From Methanobacterium sp. UBA375 (GTDB taxonomy: Archaea > Methanobacteriota > Methanobacteria > Methanobacteriales > Methanobacteriaceae), in contig DAGC01000013.1 in NCBI GenBank assembly GCA_002495625.1, positions 160,326 to 224,325 on the forward strand: a DNA stretch of 64,000 nucleotides, read 5' to 3'. Below the pieces are notes generated by a model. The model did no database searches. It was given only the letters and a program-made list of their open reading frames with translations, and had not been told where the DNA came from. The position numbers and the translations under genes are program-made. Below are positions 40,353 through 51,471 of the stretch, piece by piece. The stretch's first letter is position 1. Each line of letters opens with the position of its first letter.

Positions 40353-41286
40353 TGAGCATTTCTCTTTTAAGTTCGCCCAGCGTGGCTACTTTCTCTGCAA
40401 ACGCATTGTGTCGATGGATGCTTTCTTCGTTCACCTGTCTCACCGTTACCAGGGTGTCATCTGGCAGGTGTGAATATTTATTTACGATTTTCTGCACCAT
40501 GGTCCGTACGCAATCTTCCACGAATTTAGGATTCTCGTGTGCTTTGACCACCACTGCGTTTTCATCCACCCTTTTAAGCAGTTCACAGACCGGGGAGCTC
40601 ATGGAGTTCTCGATGATCCTGATTATATCCTCCCCCCGTATCACGTTCTGTTCCGGAACTTCTATCATGATCATCCCCCGGCCACGCTGATTGTGTGAGG
40701 CGAAAGGAATTTTTTCCAGGACTTTTTCGGTTGTCTCTTCATCAAGGAATTCTAAGAGTTCCTGTTTTGTTGATTCACGTGTGGTTTCCTGTGCACAGGG
40801 GCAGACTGTCATTCCCACTACTTCTGCTCCGATCATCTTCCTTATTATCACGTCTTCACCGTTGCGTATGCCGCTGGCATCGGCCATTATCTTGGTCATC
40901 TCCTGGGTTTTAAGTCGGGTGACGGGAGACTCCTTCATGATGATGAAATCGCTCTTCATACTCACTTCCGCCTTTTTAGCATACTTATGCTTGTTAAGCA
41001 GGCGGGTAACGATTTCGGCACATAATGACTCAATTTCTACTGCTGATTCTTCCACAGCCTCTTCAAGAACCTCGGTAATAGCTTCCGGGTTTCGGGACAT
41101 GTGTATTCCCCTTTTGGTGCTGGGTAAATCAACGAATGCATCGAAGGTGGGGATGAGTATTATTGGTCGTTTTCCAAATCTTTCAATTTTCAGAAGCTTT
41201 TTTACACCTGTAACCCCTACGCGGGTTAAATGTACAGGTATAGTGGGCGTATTGTCCTGGGTGTCAGGGAAACATGATCGGTCCAT
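40324..41286 (-). CDS. mptA: GTP cyclohydrolase MptA (archaeal, Fe(II)-dependent)
   Basis: This 320-residue enzyme catalyses the first step of tetrahydromethanopterin synthesis, turning GTP into 7,8-dihydroneopterin 2',3'-cyclic phosphate. Family features are PVHLTRVGVTGVKKLL near 17-32, DAFVDLPSTKRGIHMSRN near 49-66, GMTVCPCAQETTRES near 154-168 and SHNQRGRGMIMIEV near 197-210. The upstream 320 bases carry a GTGAA/TTCAC inverted repeat. The following gene overlaps its end. Confidence 0.94.
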   Translation of the reverse strand: MDRSCFPDTQDNTPTIPVHLTRVGVTGVKKLLKIERFGKRPIILIPTFDAFVDLPSTKRGIHMSRNPEAITEVLEEAVEESAVEIESLCAEIVTRLLNKHKYAKKAEVSMKSDFIIMKESPVTRLKTQEMTKIMADASGIRNGEDVIIRKMIGAEVVGMTVCPCAQETTRESTKQELLEFLDEETTEKVLEKIPFASHNQRGRGMIMIEVPEQNVIRGEDIIRIIENSMSSPVCELLKRVDENAVVVKAHENPKFVEDCVRTMVQKIVNKYSHLPDDTLVTVRQVNEESIHRHNAFAEKVATLGELKREMLNGDDHNEDS

Positions 41287-41607
41287 CTTTTTTCACCACT
41301 AGGTTAATCTACAATAGAATTAACTTGATTAAAATCCAATCTAGAAGAAAAATTCATACAAAATAAAGTAAATTCATGTTGTTTGCATTTCTCGAGTCTC
41401 AAGTACATCATATCCTGGGTGCATAGATCATACAAGGATAATATGAAATGTGAAAACTTCACCAAATTGTGAATACTTTACTCACCTATATAATATTTGC
41501 TATTTACCATTTCCAAAAGTTCACAAAAAGCAATTTATTGATCCTGATCTTTGAATAAAATTGATTTATTCCATTACAGAGCTGGTTTAAATTAATTTTA
41601 ACCAGTA
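41287..41607. other. 321-base intergenic region upstream of mptA
   Basis: No gene is visible. It holds the mptA promoter on the minus strand and the 3' flank of the DUF2100 gene. An inverted repeat GTGAA-AAC-TTCAC lies at 41450-41462, with further GTGAA and CTCAC words at 41469-41484 and a TATA-like TATATAATAT (41487-41496). I see no RNA gene. Confidence 0.55.
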
Positions 41608-42288
41608 TCAAAGCCTGGATAAAAGTTTTAAAAATTCTTCAGGAGTTATATCCTTAAAACTTTCGAGTGTTATGGTTTGGGCATTGTACAATTCTCTGGC
41701 TCTCTCGGCAAGTATTTCACCGGATTCATCATCTTCCACTATTACCAGGACATTTTCCAGGTTAAACTGCTCCTTTTTCCTGGTGATATCATTTTTGACG
41801 TGTGATATCTTCTTTTCAATAGATTTGAGTGCGGCATCTGGTAAGTTTGGGTTCAGCCTCTTCATATCATCTATCTCCAGGGGCACTCCCGCTACCACGA
41901 TCTTCTGGGGATCCACTGTAAATTTGGTTAAAACCTTTTTAAAATTGCTTTTAGTGGTTAAAATTAGATATTTATCCGATAATGTCTTAATATCCCCTTC
42001 TGCATCTGTTTTTTCCAGGACACCGAAGTCGCCCAGTATACTGTCCAGTTGCTTCCTGATGGAGATGATCTGCTCACAGAACTCCTGGGCCTCGTCCTTT
42101 TTAAGGTAATGGGTGGGTCTGCTATTGAGTAAATAATCCTCTAAATCCATCATCTCATTTAAAATCTCACCAAATAATTTTGTATCGATTATGCCTTCCT
42201 GGGGCTTTTTAAAGACTTCTTTAGTCCCTTTAAATTTTCTTGCTTTACCTATAAGCTCTTGGGCCTGCCTGTAACGGATTTTATCCAT
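41608..42288 (-). CDS. DUF2100-family methanogen protein
   Basis: This 226-residue protein matches the DUF2100 family of methanogens in layout: an N-terminal helical region (RYRQAQELIGKARKFKGTKE), DLEDYLLNSRPTHYLKKDEA near 48-67, a central VVAGVPLEIDDMKRLNPNLP near 132-151, and ENVLVIVEDDESGEILAERA near 179-198 that resembles a toprim-like strand with acidic residues. The start has a perfect GGTGATTAG site. The function is unknown. It lies 158 bases downstream of the deacetylase-family gene across a repeat-rich spacer. Confidence 0.72.
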   Translation of the reverse strand: MDKIRYRQAQELIGKARKFKGTKEVFKKPQEGIIDTKLFGEILNEMMDLEDYLLNSRPTHYLKKDEAQEFCEQIISIRKQLDSILGDFGVLEKTDAEGDIKTLSDKYLILTTKSNFKKVLTKFTVDPQKIVVAGVPLEIDDMKRLNPNLPDAALKSIEKKISHVKNDITRKKEQFNLENVLVIVEDDESGEILAERARELYNAQTITLESFKDITPEEFLKLLSRL

Positions 42289-42330
42289 TTCTAATCACCG
42301 TTTTATAGTATACATGTATTTAGATGGGTC

Positions 42331-42460
42331 AAATATCGTTTTAAATGTATTCAAGTTTAAATATTGGTTTAAATATGTATTAAATATCGGTTTAAATGTA
42401 TTCAAGTTTAATATCGGTTTAAATTTAAAATCGTTCAGGTTCAAGTTTAAATATCGAAGT
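42331..42460. repeat. 51-base-period imperfect direct repeats
   Basis: The blocks starting at 42331 and 42382 share AAATATCG, TTTAAATGTATTCAAGTTTA and TATTGG/TATCGG words at a period of 51. A third, decayed copy runs to about 42458 and overlaps the last codons of the deacetylase gene. The array lies in the leader of the DUF2100 gene. Confidence 0.75.
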
Positions 42461-43433
42461 AAGGAGAAAATATATCGGAGAGACTTTCGTATATCTTTCT
42501 GGTTTCCCTGTTTACCATGGAGTTGTCTATGGGTTCCTTACCTTTCTCATATTCCTCCTTCATGGTTTTATAATTTTCGAGACCTTGGATTAAGTTCCGA
42601 TTACACCGGGCCAGAGCATCCAAATCGTATCCCCCTTCGAGGATCAAGGTTAAAGACCGGGCTAGATCCATCATCTCCACGGCTATCCAGGTGAAAAATT
42701 CATCGTCCAGACGTATACTGGAAAGGGGATCATCCCGGTGTCCATCGAATCCCACATCCACCAGATAGAAATCAGGGGAGAAACTCTGTGCAACTGGTCC
42801 CATTATATTCTCCAGGATATAGCGGTAATCATGGCTGTTTGATCCAGGGGGCATGGGAATGCATAGATTCCTGCCTTCCCCTTCACCGCTACCTATCTCC
42901 TCTACATTTCCTTTTCCTGGGAATAACGTCCGTGGCTCCTGGTGGATGGAGATATACATCACATCCGGGTCTTCATAGAACATATCCGCCGTGCCATTTC
43001 CGTAGTGAACATCGAAGTCGAAGATGAAAAACCTCTCTACCTTCCTTAACTGTCTTAAATATTCCAGGGTGATGGCCAGGTTGTTGAAGATACAAAAGCC
43101 CATGGCCAGGTTATGAGTGGCGTGATGGCCGGGAGGCCTTCCCACAGAATAAGCACTGTTACATCCATCTAAAACCAGTTCAGCCGCTTTTATAGCTCCT
43201 CCAGCTGATAATTTAGCTATCCTGTAAGACTCTGATGATACCGTGGTGTCAAAATCCAGGTTACCGCCGCCCATCTCACAGAACCTTCTAACGTGTTCCA
43301 CATGGTCCTGGGAGTGTACTCTCAGCAGGTCTTCTTCACCAGCTGAAACTGGTTGGTGGATGTCCTTCGAGTCCAGTAAACCATTTTCCTGGATAGCTTC
43401 CATTATGACCTGAACACGTCTCTGATTCTCCAC
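42447..43433 (-). CDS. histone deacetylase-superfamily hydrolase
   Basis: This protein of at least 328 residues has the zinc-hydrolase motifs GRPPGHHATHNLAMGFCIFN near 97-116, DFDVHYGNGT near 138-147 and EGGYDLDAL near 265-273. It resembles class II deacetylases and acetylpolyamine amidohydrolases. The first canonical start is GTG 43433, but the same frame continues upstream with the typical deacetylase N terminus VVYSEDYKFHDTGAH (43434-43478). It is then blocked by a stop near 43503. An ATG at 43500 is one base out of frame across a run of six G. True start or frameshift is unresolved. Confidence 0.88.
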   Translation of the reverse strand: MENQRRVQVIMEAIQENGLLDSKDIHQPVSAGEEDLLRVHSQDHVEHVRRFCEMGGGNLDFDTTVSSESYRIAKLSAGGAIKAAELVLDGCNSAYSVGRPPGHHATHNLAMGFCIFNNLAITLEYLRQLRKVERFFIFDFDVHYGNGTADMFYEDPDVMYISIHQEPRTLFPGKGNVEEIGSGEGEGRNLCIPMPPGSNSHDYRYILENIMGPVAQSFSPDFYLVDVGFDGHRDDPLSSIRLDDEFFTWIAVEMMDLARSLTLILEGGYDLDALARCNRNLIQGLENYKTMKEEYEKGKEPIDNSMVNRETRKIYESLSDIFSPYFDI

Positions 43434-43537
43434 ATGTGCACCAGTATCGTGGAATTTGTAGTCTTCAGAATAAACTACCGCTGTCAGGCAAACCCCCCAT
43501 TCTTATATTTTTATTTTAGTATCATATCCCCTACCAT

Positions 43538-44272
43538 CTATTCCTTACGGATCCAGGCATCCACCACCACGTGGTACACGCCAGGGGAATATTTCTTGAT
43601 GATCCTCTTATTTAAAATATCCACTTCAAAGCCATCTGCAGCTTCTTTTACCCGGTCAACCGGCCGGATGAACTTAAATTTATCAGGTACAGATTCATGA
43701 TAGTGTATCACTCCCCCCTCATCCTTTAAGGCAGAAAGTGCCACGTCCAGGTAATGGTGGGTGTTGCCGATATAACCCATTAAAACCCGATCGGCCACTC
43801 CAACCGGCGCTAATTCCCGGCAATTCCCATATAATGGTTCTATCCTATCTGGAACATCGTTGAGGGTGATATTCTGGCATAGATAATCGTAAGCAGTTGG
43901 ATTTATCTCGATGGAGTAGATCTTATCCACCATGGAATGGACGGCTATGGGTATGGAGAAATAGCCGATACCAGCGAAGAGGTCCACTACAGTCTCCCCT
44001 TTCTCCACTAATCCGGCGATCCTCTTCCTCTCTGTGGTGTTGCCCTTGGACCACATTATCCTGGACACGTCCAGCTTGAAGAGGCAGTGGTTTTCCCGGT
44101 GGATGGTTTCAGTACCATCACCTAAAAGCACTTCCACCTCGGGTTCTCGTTTTAAACCCTTGATTCTGCCTAGCTTAACCACCCGGTTAACTCCAGGTAG
44201 TTCCAGAAATGTTTCCGGGTTTTCCACGTCTTTTTTAACTACGAGGATGTCTCCTATTACTTTGCCTTTCAT
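43538..44272 (-). CDS. Trm5/TYW2-type tRNA methyltransferase or transferase
   Basis: This 244-residue class I SAM protein has LPGVNRVVKLGRIKGLKREP near 24-43, a SAM motif VVDLFAGIGYFSIPI near 92-106, IEINPTAYDYLCQNI near 119-133 and MGYIGNTHHYLDVAL near 163-177. It resembles the archaeal Trm5b/Taw2 group, which methylates G37 or adds the aminocarboxypropyl group to wyosine tRNA. The NPPY-like catalytic site is replaced by MGYIGN, which favours Taw2. An in-frame ATG at 44335 is rejected because its extension is poor and lacks family similarity. Confidence 0.82.
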   Translation of the reverse strand: MKGKVIGDILVVKKDVENPETFLELPGVNRVVKLGRIKGLKREPEVEVLLGDGTETIHRENHCLFKLDVSRIMWSKGNTTERKRIAGLVEKGETVVDLFAGIGYFSIPIAVHSMVDKIYSIEINPTAYDYLCQNITLNDVPDRIEPLYGNCRELAPVGVADRVLMGYIGNTHHYLDVALSALKDEGGVIHYHESVPDKFKFIRPVDRVKEAADGFEVDILNKRIIKKYSPGVYHVVVDAWIRKE

Positions 44273-44417
44273 GTTAATATATGAGTTAAATGTGTAGTTA
44301 AATATATTATCTGAAATTTCAAATAGTAAGATCAAACGATGATGAATTTTAATGCAGGATATTCCTGATTTAGTTTAATACAAAATATTATCTGATTTAG
44401 TCCAACGGAGCATTCTG

Positions 44418-44888
44418 ATGCATAAAGATTTAGAGAAAATTAAATCGGCCTATCAAGGTACCAAATCAGAGATAATACCCATCCTCCAGGATATACAGTC
44501 CAGGTATGGATATTTACCTGAAGAAGTCATGGAGGAGGTTTCTGGTTTTGTGGGAGTCTCCAAGAGTGAGGTTTTCGGTGTGGCTACCTTTTACTCCCAG
44601 TTCCGATTCACCCCCCGGGGCCGTAAACACGTCATGGTGTGTAAGGGGACCGCCGGTCATGTAAGCGGTGCTGATAAGATAATGGAAGGTATTGAAAGAC
44701 ACCTGGGGATTAAGGAGGACGAGGTAACCTTCGATATGGAATATTCACTGGAATCGGTGGGATGTTTGGGTTGTTGTGCCCTGGCTCCCTGTGCCATGGT
44801 TAACGGGGAAATAAAATCAAATATATCTCTTAAGGATGTGAAACGTCTCTTTAAGAGAAAAAAATTAACAGGCTCCACCAGCACTTGA
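44418..44888 (+). CDS. NuoE-like thioredoxin-fold [2Fe-2S] protein
   Basis: This 156-residue protein begins with a helical NuoE N terminus (IIPILQDIQSRYGYLPEEVM near 20-39) followed by VFGVATFYSQFRF and a [2Fe-2S] domain. The usual ligands are CxxxxC...CxxxC. Here the first pair reads CKGTAGH, so the second Cys is Gly. The later segment CLGCCALAPC has two additional Cys. NuoE-type proteins deliver electrons in hydrogenases and formate dehydrogenases. No NuoF partner is next to it. It is monocistronic, between a tRNA modification gene and psmB. Confidence 0.87.
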   Translation: MHKDLEKIKSAYQGTKSEIIPILQDIQSRYGYLPEEVMEEVSGFVGVSKSEVFGVATFYSQFRFTPRGRKHVMVCKGTAGHVSGADKIMEGIERHLGIKEDEVTFDMEYSLESVGCLGCCALAPCAMVNGEIKSNISLKDVKRLFKRKKLTGSTST

Positions 44889-44976
44889 GATTAACCTTTT
44901 TTAAATAAAATTTATAAATTTTTGTATAAAATTAAATAAAGAAACCTTTATAAGTATCCTAGTTAAAATAGGCCTA

Positions 44977-45007
44977 TAGAAAGTTTAAAACCTTTAAAAA
45001 CTTTCTA
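44977..45007. promoter_or_regulatory. 10-base perfect inverted repeat upstream of psmB
   Basis: TAGAAAGTTT (44977-44986) and AAACTTTCTA (44998-45007) have an 11-base spacer. The repeat lies 20 bases before the psmB TATA box TTTATATAAT (45027-45036). It is not followed by a T-run, so an operator is likelier than a terminator. Confidence 0.5.
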
Positions 45008-45108
45008 AATAATATCATAGTAAATATTTATATAATATGAATTAAAGATTAAAATTTAGTAAAACTTTGAAACTATTTTTTATCTGTTGTTTTTTTCGAG
45101 GTGTATTT

Positions 45109-45732
45109 ATGAACGATAAAGACCAATTGAAAGGCACAACTACCCTTGGTTTAACCTGTAAAGACGGAGTAGTTTTTGCAACAGAAAGAAGAGCAACCAT
45201 GGGTAACCTTATAGCCCATAAAGTGGCCGATAAGATATTCAGGATAGATGACCACATAGGGGCTACCATTGCCGGGTCTGTTTCACACGCACAAACACTG
45301 ATGAAATTCATAACCGCGGAATCAGCACTTTACAGGCTTAGAAACGGCGAAGAAATTGGTGTGGAATCCCTGGCTACCTTAACTTCCAACATCTTACGCT
45401 CAGGACCACTGTACGTACAAACACTCCTGGGAGGAGTTGACAGCAAAGGACCATCGATATTCTCCTTAGACCCTGCTGGAGGAGTGATCAAGGATATGAT
45501 GATCTCCACTGGTTCCGGATCCATGGTAACCTACGGTGTCCTGGAAGACAGATACAGCGAAGACATTTACGTAGAGGAAGGAGTAGATTTAGCTATTAGG
45601 GGTATCAGGGCAGCCATGGAAAGAGATGCCTTCTCAGGTAACGGTATCCGAGTAGCAACTATTACCAAAGATGAGGGTTTCGTGAAACTTTCAGAAGAAG
45701 AGGTAGAAAGGAAAATTAAAGAAATAAACTAG
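45109..45732 (+). CDS. psmB: proteasome beta subunit
   Basis: This 207-residue protein is the 20S proteasome beta subunit. A nine-residue propeptide (MNDKDQLKG) is cut to expose the catalytic Thr of TTTLGLTCKDG. FATERRATMGNL and IAGSVSHAQTLMKFI follow, with the catalytic Lys in the DKIFRID strand. ATG 45109 with CGAGGTG is preferred over TTG 45067, whose extension is hydrophobic and unlike the family. The TATA box is at 45027-45036. Its neighbour FttA is also an essential archaeal gene. Confidence 0.95.
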   Translation: MNDKDQLKGTTTLGLTCKDGVVFATERRATMGNLIAHKVADKIFRIDDHIGATIAGSVSHAQTLMKFITAESALYRLRNGEEIGVESLATLTSNILRSGPLYVQTLLGGVDSKGPSIFSLDPAGGVIKDMMISTGSGSMVTYGVLEDRYSEDIYVEEGVDLAIRGIRAAMERDAFSGNGIRVATITKDEGFVKLSEEEVERKIKEIN

Positions 45733-45841
45733 ATTTTAAAACATTATCTATTTAATTTTTTAAATTTATTATTTTACTGCTGAGTTTGGAAAATTTAAAA
45801 CTTAGCTTAATTCAGATTTCTCATTTTTAAGATGTGATGGA

Positions 45842-47746
<1,905 letters not shown>

Positions 47747-47999
47747 TATTTTTCGGAAAAAACTTTCTTCAATTTTTTAACTAATTTTTTTATTCAAATT
47801 TCTTTTTAATTCTTCTTTTCCTAATTTATATCTTATTTTTGCTGATCTATTATCCTGTTTTTTCCAGAGAGAATTTTTATTTCAGAACGTAATCGGCAAG
47901 TTTTATTAAGGTAGAATCCAATAGCCTATATTAGAGTAATCTTTTTAAATCCGAATTTTAATTACAACATCATACCCAATTTTATAAACCGGTGATTTA

Positions 48000-49028
48000 A
48001 TGACAACTTATAAAGAATCAGGGGTAGACATCAACTTAGAAGAAGTTACCATCTCTGCTTTAACCTCAAATCTTAAAGAAACCCTCAAGTTCAGGGATGT
48101 AATAACAGAATCAGGCCATTTCGCCGCCCTACTCCGCTTGGGAGGTAAGGCCATTGCCATGAGCACCGATGGAGTGGGTAGTAAGATCTTAGTAGCGGAA
48201 CTCCTGGATAAATACGACACCGTAGGTATCGACTGCATAGCCATGGTGGTTAATGATATACTCTGTGTCGGAGCCGAACCTCTGGCCATGGTTGATTACC
48301 TGGCCGTGGAAAAACCCGACCCAGAAGTAGCAGCCCAGATAGGTAAAGGCCTCGCTGATGGGGCTAAACAGGCCGAAATAGCCATGATAGGAGGGGAAAC
48401 CGCTTCACTACCGGAGATCGTGAACAACTTCGACCTGGCCGGAACCGGTGTGGGAGTAGTAGATATCGACGACATAGTCACTGGAGAGGATATCCGGGAA
48501 GGAGATGTTCTTATCGGGATTTCCTCCAGTGGAATTCACAGTAACGGTTTAAGCCTGGCCCGGAAGGTGTTCTTCCAGGACGCTGGTTTAGAGGTGGACG
48601 ATGAGTTACCCGGATTCCCCGAGACAACGGTGGGTGAAGAACTGCTCAGACCAACCAAAATATACGTTAAACCGGTTATGGAACTTTTAAAGAGTGATGT
48701 AACAGTGCACGGCTTAGCCCATATAACTGGAGGCGGGTTCCGCAACCTCAAAAGATTAAACGAAAGTGTGGGTTACTATATCGATAACCTGCCCCGGCCA
48801 AATCCAGTATTTGAGTCCATGTATTCTGTAGGAGTGCCCCTGGAGGAGATGTACCGGGTGTTTAACATGGGCATCGGTATGGTGGTGATTGTTCCAGAAG
48901 AAGACTGCCAGGCCGCATTGAAGATTATAGAAAAACATGAAGAGGCCTATGTAATAGGGAAGGTTACCAGTAAACCAGGGAAGGTAACTTTACTGAGTTT
49001 TGAAGATAATCTGATTGAGATTAAATAA
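48000..49028 (+). CDS. purM: phosphoribosylformylglycinamidine cyclo-ligase
   Basis: This 342-residue AIR synthetase contains [20 protein letters not shown] near 55-74, [20 protein letters not shown] near 79-98, [19 protein letters not shown] text near 124-138, and [16 protein letters not shown] near 238-253. It makes aminoimidazole ribotide in purine synthesis. The ATG has GGTGATTTA. Its last codons and stop are duplicated in tandem (49006-49025 and 49025-49045). purP, another purine gene, is at 59155. Confidence 0.95.
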   Translation: MTTYKESGVDINLEEVTISALTSNLKETLKFRDVITESGHFAALLRLGGKAIAMSTDGVGSKILVAELLDKYDTVGIDCIAMVVNDILCVGAEPLAMVDYLAVEKPDPEVAAQIGKGLADGAKQAEIAMIGGETASLPEIVNNFDLAGTGVGVVDIDDIVTGEDIREGDVLIGISSSGIHSNGLSLARKVFFQDAGLEVDDELPGFPETTVGEELLRPTKIYVKPVMELLKSDVTVHGLAHITGGGFRNLKRLNESVGYYIDNLPRPNPVFESMYSVGVPLEEMYRVFNMGIGMVVIVPEEDCQAALKIIEKHEEAYVIGKVTSKPGKVTLLSFEDNLIEIK

Positions 49029-49130
49029 TCTGATTGAGATTTAAACCAAGAATTAGAAAACATTTTTATCTAGATTTAAGCTACGGATATTAAAAAATTA
49101 ACTAATTGAAACACTTTTTTGGGGATTTAA

Positions 49131-50156
49131 ATGAAGTTAACCATACAACAGGAAAGATCAATAATCACTGAAATACTCACCAGGATGAATGTATCACTGG
49201 AAGACACGGAAATAATTGCTGATGTAACTTTAGACGCTGATCTAAAGGGATTTACATCCCACGGATTAGGTAGATTTCCACAATACATAACAGGCCTCCA
49301 ATACGGGACCATAAAAACCGATACCCATATAGAGATAGAGAAAGAAACCTCTTCAACCGCTCTTTTAAATGGTAATCATAGATTTGGCCATGTAGTTGCC
49401 TACTACGCCATGGAATTAGCCATGGAGAAAGCCAGAGAAACTGGTATCGGAATGGTGGGTGTGCATGACTCCAACCACTTTGGTGTGGCCGGATACTACT
49501 CTGATATGGCGATAATGCAGGACTTAATCGGTGTGGTATTTGCCAACACCGAACCTGCTGTGGCCCCTATAGGTGGAAAAGAACCTATAATCGGTACCAA
49601 CCCCATTGCCGTTGGAATCCCTTCCAACAAGAATTATGTGTCCGTGGATATGGCCACCTCAGCCACTGCCCGGGGAAAACTCCTGGAAGCCATGCGAAAA
49701 GGAGAAAAAATACCAGATAATGTGGCGCTGGATTCAGAGGGAAACCCGACCATTGACCCTCAGGCTGCACTTAAAGGGTCAATCCTGCCCTTTGGAGCCC
49801 ATAAAGGCTACGCACTGGCGTTTATGATTGAAATTCTCGCCGGTCCCCTGGTCAGGGCTGCCTTTGGTAAAGCGGTTACTGGAACTGCCAATCCCAAGAA
49901 GATCTGTACCAAGGGTGACCTGTTTTTAGCCATCGACCCGTCCACATTTGGGGATGTGGAGAATTTCAAGGGTGAAGTGGATGATTTCGTTAAAGAAATT
50001 AAAGAATCAGGTAATGTCTTTATCCCGGGAGATATGGAAGTTATGAACATTAAAAATGCCATGGAAAATGGACTTCCAGTGGACGATGCTCTTTACCAAC
50101 AGATTAAAAATATTGCACGTGAATTATCATTTGATCTAGCTGAAATTGTTGAGTAA
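49131..50156 (+). CDS. comC: L-sulfolactate dehydrogenase
   Basis: This 341-residue member of the LDH2/MDH2 oxidoreductase family has [14 protein letters not shown] near 44-57, [20 protein letters not shown] near 83-102, [16 protein letters not shown] near 115-130 and [20 protein letters not shown] near 221-240. In methanogens this family includes ComC, which oxidises sulfolactate to sulfopyruvate for coenzyme M with NAD(P), and closely related malate dehydrogenases. I favour ComC because the window also holds comB, comD and comE. Malate dehydrogenase is the alternative. A 42-base tandem repeat follows the stop. Confidence 0.85.
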   Translation: MKLTIQQERSIITEILTRMNVSLEDTEIIADVTLDADLKGFTSHGLGRFPQYITGLQYGTIKTDTHIEIEKETSSTALLNGNHRFGHVVAYYAMELAMEKARETGIGMVGVHDSNHFGVAGYYSDMAIMQDLIGVVFANTEPAVAPIGGKEPIIGTNPIAVGIPSNKNYVSVDMATSATARGKLLEAMRKGEKIPDNVALDSEGNPTIDPQAALKGSILPFGAHKGYALAFMIEILAGPLVRAAFGKAVTGTANPKKICTKGDLFLAIDPSTFGDVENFKGEVDDFVKEIKESGNVFIPGDMEVMNIKNAMENGLPVDDALYQQIKNIARELSFDLAEIVE

Positions 50157-50161
50157 ATAGG

Positions 50162-50245
50162 ATGACCAGGTCTGTTAACAAGTGAAATGAGTATAATGAA
50201 TGAATGACCAGGTCTGTTAACAAGTGAAAATGGGTATAAAAAATA
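50162..50245. repeat. 42-base-period tandem duplication downstream of comC
   Basis: Copies at 50162 and 50204 each begin ATGACCAGGTCTGTTAAC, continue AAGTGAAA, and then have TGAGTATAA or TGGGTATAA. The first 26 bases are identical. It lies in the comC 3' flank between convergent genes. Confidence 0.9.
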
Positions 50246-50269
50246 AATTTCTTAATTTTTTTAAGATTA

Positions 50270-50659
50270 TCAATGTATTATATCTGTGGCCAATAGGAAT
50301 ATACAACCTAACAGCACTATGATCAGGTAGTTAAGAATTATTTTAAACCCAACACTTCTAAGATTATTGTCAGATTCTGGTATTGGTGAATTTTTAAAGG
50401 CGAAGTACAGGTAAACCATTGTGGAGAATCCAGAAATCATATAGGCGTAGTCGAATGCAATATCCAGTAGTATTATATTAGTTACAACAAATATTATGGT
50501 TCCTATCACGATTAACTTCAATTCAATTTTAGATTTTGGATTAGTACTCAATATACTTGGTTTTTTACGGGTTTTCAAAGTATTTTTACAGTTATAGCAG
50601 ATCTCAGCTGTTTTAGCGTTTTTAGTTTTGCATCGTGGACAGATAATTGTGGATACCAA
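50270..50659 (-). CDS. zinc-ribbon membrane protein
   Basis: This 129-residue protein has an N-terminal zinc ribbon (CPRCKTKNAKTAEICYNCKN) and three to four membrane helices (LIVIGTIIFVVTNIILLDIA, YMISGFSTMVYLYFAF, IILNYLIIVLLGCIFLLA). The start is placed at TTG 50659, three bases after GGTGATATTT, rather than at the GTG inside that ribosome site. The arrangement is common among small archaeal membrane proteins. No function is known. It is convergent with comC. Confidence 0.75.
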   Translation of the reverse strand: MVSTIICPRCKTKNAKTAEICYNCKNTLKTRKKPSILSTNPKSKIELKLIVIGTIIFVVTNIILLDIAFDYAYMISGFSTMVYLYFAFKNSPIPESDNNLRSVGFKIILNYLIIVLLGCIFLLATDIIH

Positions 50660-50981
50660 AAATATCACCTGTTTATATTCCTGTATTTCTATTGTATGGA
50701 ATTTAGATCTTCAATGGCACTATAATTTAGATGCTTATCGGGGGAATTACCAAATGTGGTTAGGATTCTTGGTTTTGTAATTGCTAAACTTCGTATTCCC
50801 CTTCTTATGAGGTTATACCATGAGTACTTATAAAACTTTGTTGATTGAATTTTCGTAAATACATTTTTATTTGAGATTATATGATGTTGGTAATAAAGTT
50901 AATGATCGATCATAAAAATAAACAAAAAGATTTATTAACATGTAAATAGATTCTAAATATCATAGCAAGAGGGGTTTTACA
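50660..50981. other. intergenic region before the 16-residue-repeat gene
   Basis: No gene is visible in these 322 bases. There is a 12-base palindrome ATGATCGATCAT (50902-50913) about 70 bases before the next ATG, and a minus-strand GGTGAT ribosome site at the left edge. I see no RNA gene. Confidence 0.5.
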
Positions 50982-51323
50982 ATGTCTGAAAAAACTGAAA
51001 AGGAAATACGCAAAGATGTTAAAGCTAAGTTAGAAACCGATTATGATGAGCAACTAAAAAGGCATATGAACTGTGAATTAGAAGATGAGTTGCAAAAGAA
51101 GTTATTCGATCATATAATTGGAATGTGCGATGCAAAATTGGATGAAGAGATAAAAGATAACATTTATGGTAAAAAGGAAGAAGAAATTGATGAAGAAATA
51201 AAAGAACAGATATATGGACAAGTGGATGAGGTATTGCAAAAAGAAATACACAACCATATAATAGGAAAAGATGAAGAAGAGATTAAAAAGATAATAAAAG
51301 AACAGATATACGGGAAAGAATAA
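50982..51323 (+). CDS. 16-residue-repeat coiled hypothetical protein
   Basis: The C-terminal 80 residues of this 113-residue, very charged protein consist of five repeats of exactly 16 residues, each ending in an I-I/Y-G word: EDELQKKLFDHIIGMC, DAKLDEEIKDNIYGKK, EEEIDEEIKEQIYGQV, DEVLQKEIHNHIIGKD and EEEIKKIIKEQIYGKE. Short helices joined by glycine turns are likely. GAGGGG precedes the ATG. No family is recognised. A further orphan unit is encoded at 51472-51519. It lies upstream of the formate dehydrogenase block, without an obvious link. Confidence 0.72.
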   Translation: MSEKTEKEIRKDVKAKLETDYDEQLKRHMNCELEDELQKKLFDHIIGMCDAKLDEEIKDNIYGKKEEEIDEEIKEQIYGQVDEVLQKEIHNHIIGKDEEEIKKIIKEQIYGKE

Positions 51324-51471
51324 TTGAACTTTTAATTATATCCATTCTTTTTATTATTCTTAAATTTTCTCTTTAATTATTCTTATACCCCATGTGCTTG
51401 ATTTTAACGGCTTTCATAGAATTTTTTACCCATTGAAAAAAAAGAAATAAGGAATAACTAAGGGATAAATT

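Noticed and set aside
42331..42460. CRISPR or SRSR array
   Set aside because: Repeats are imperfect, without unique spacers, and one overlaps a coding end.
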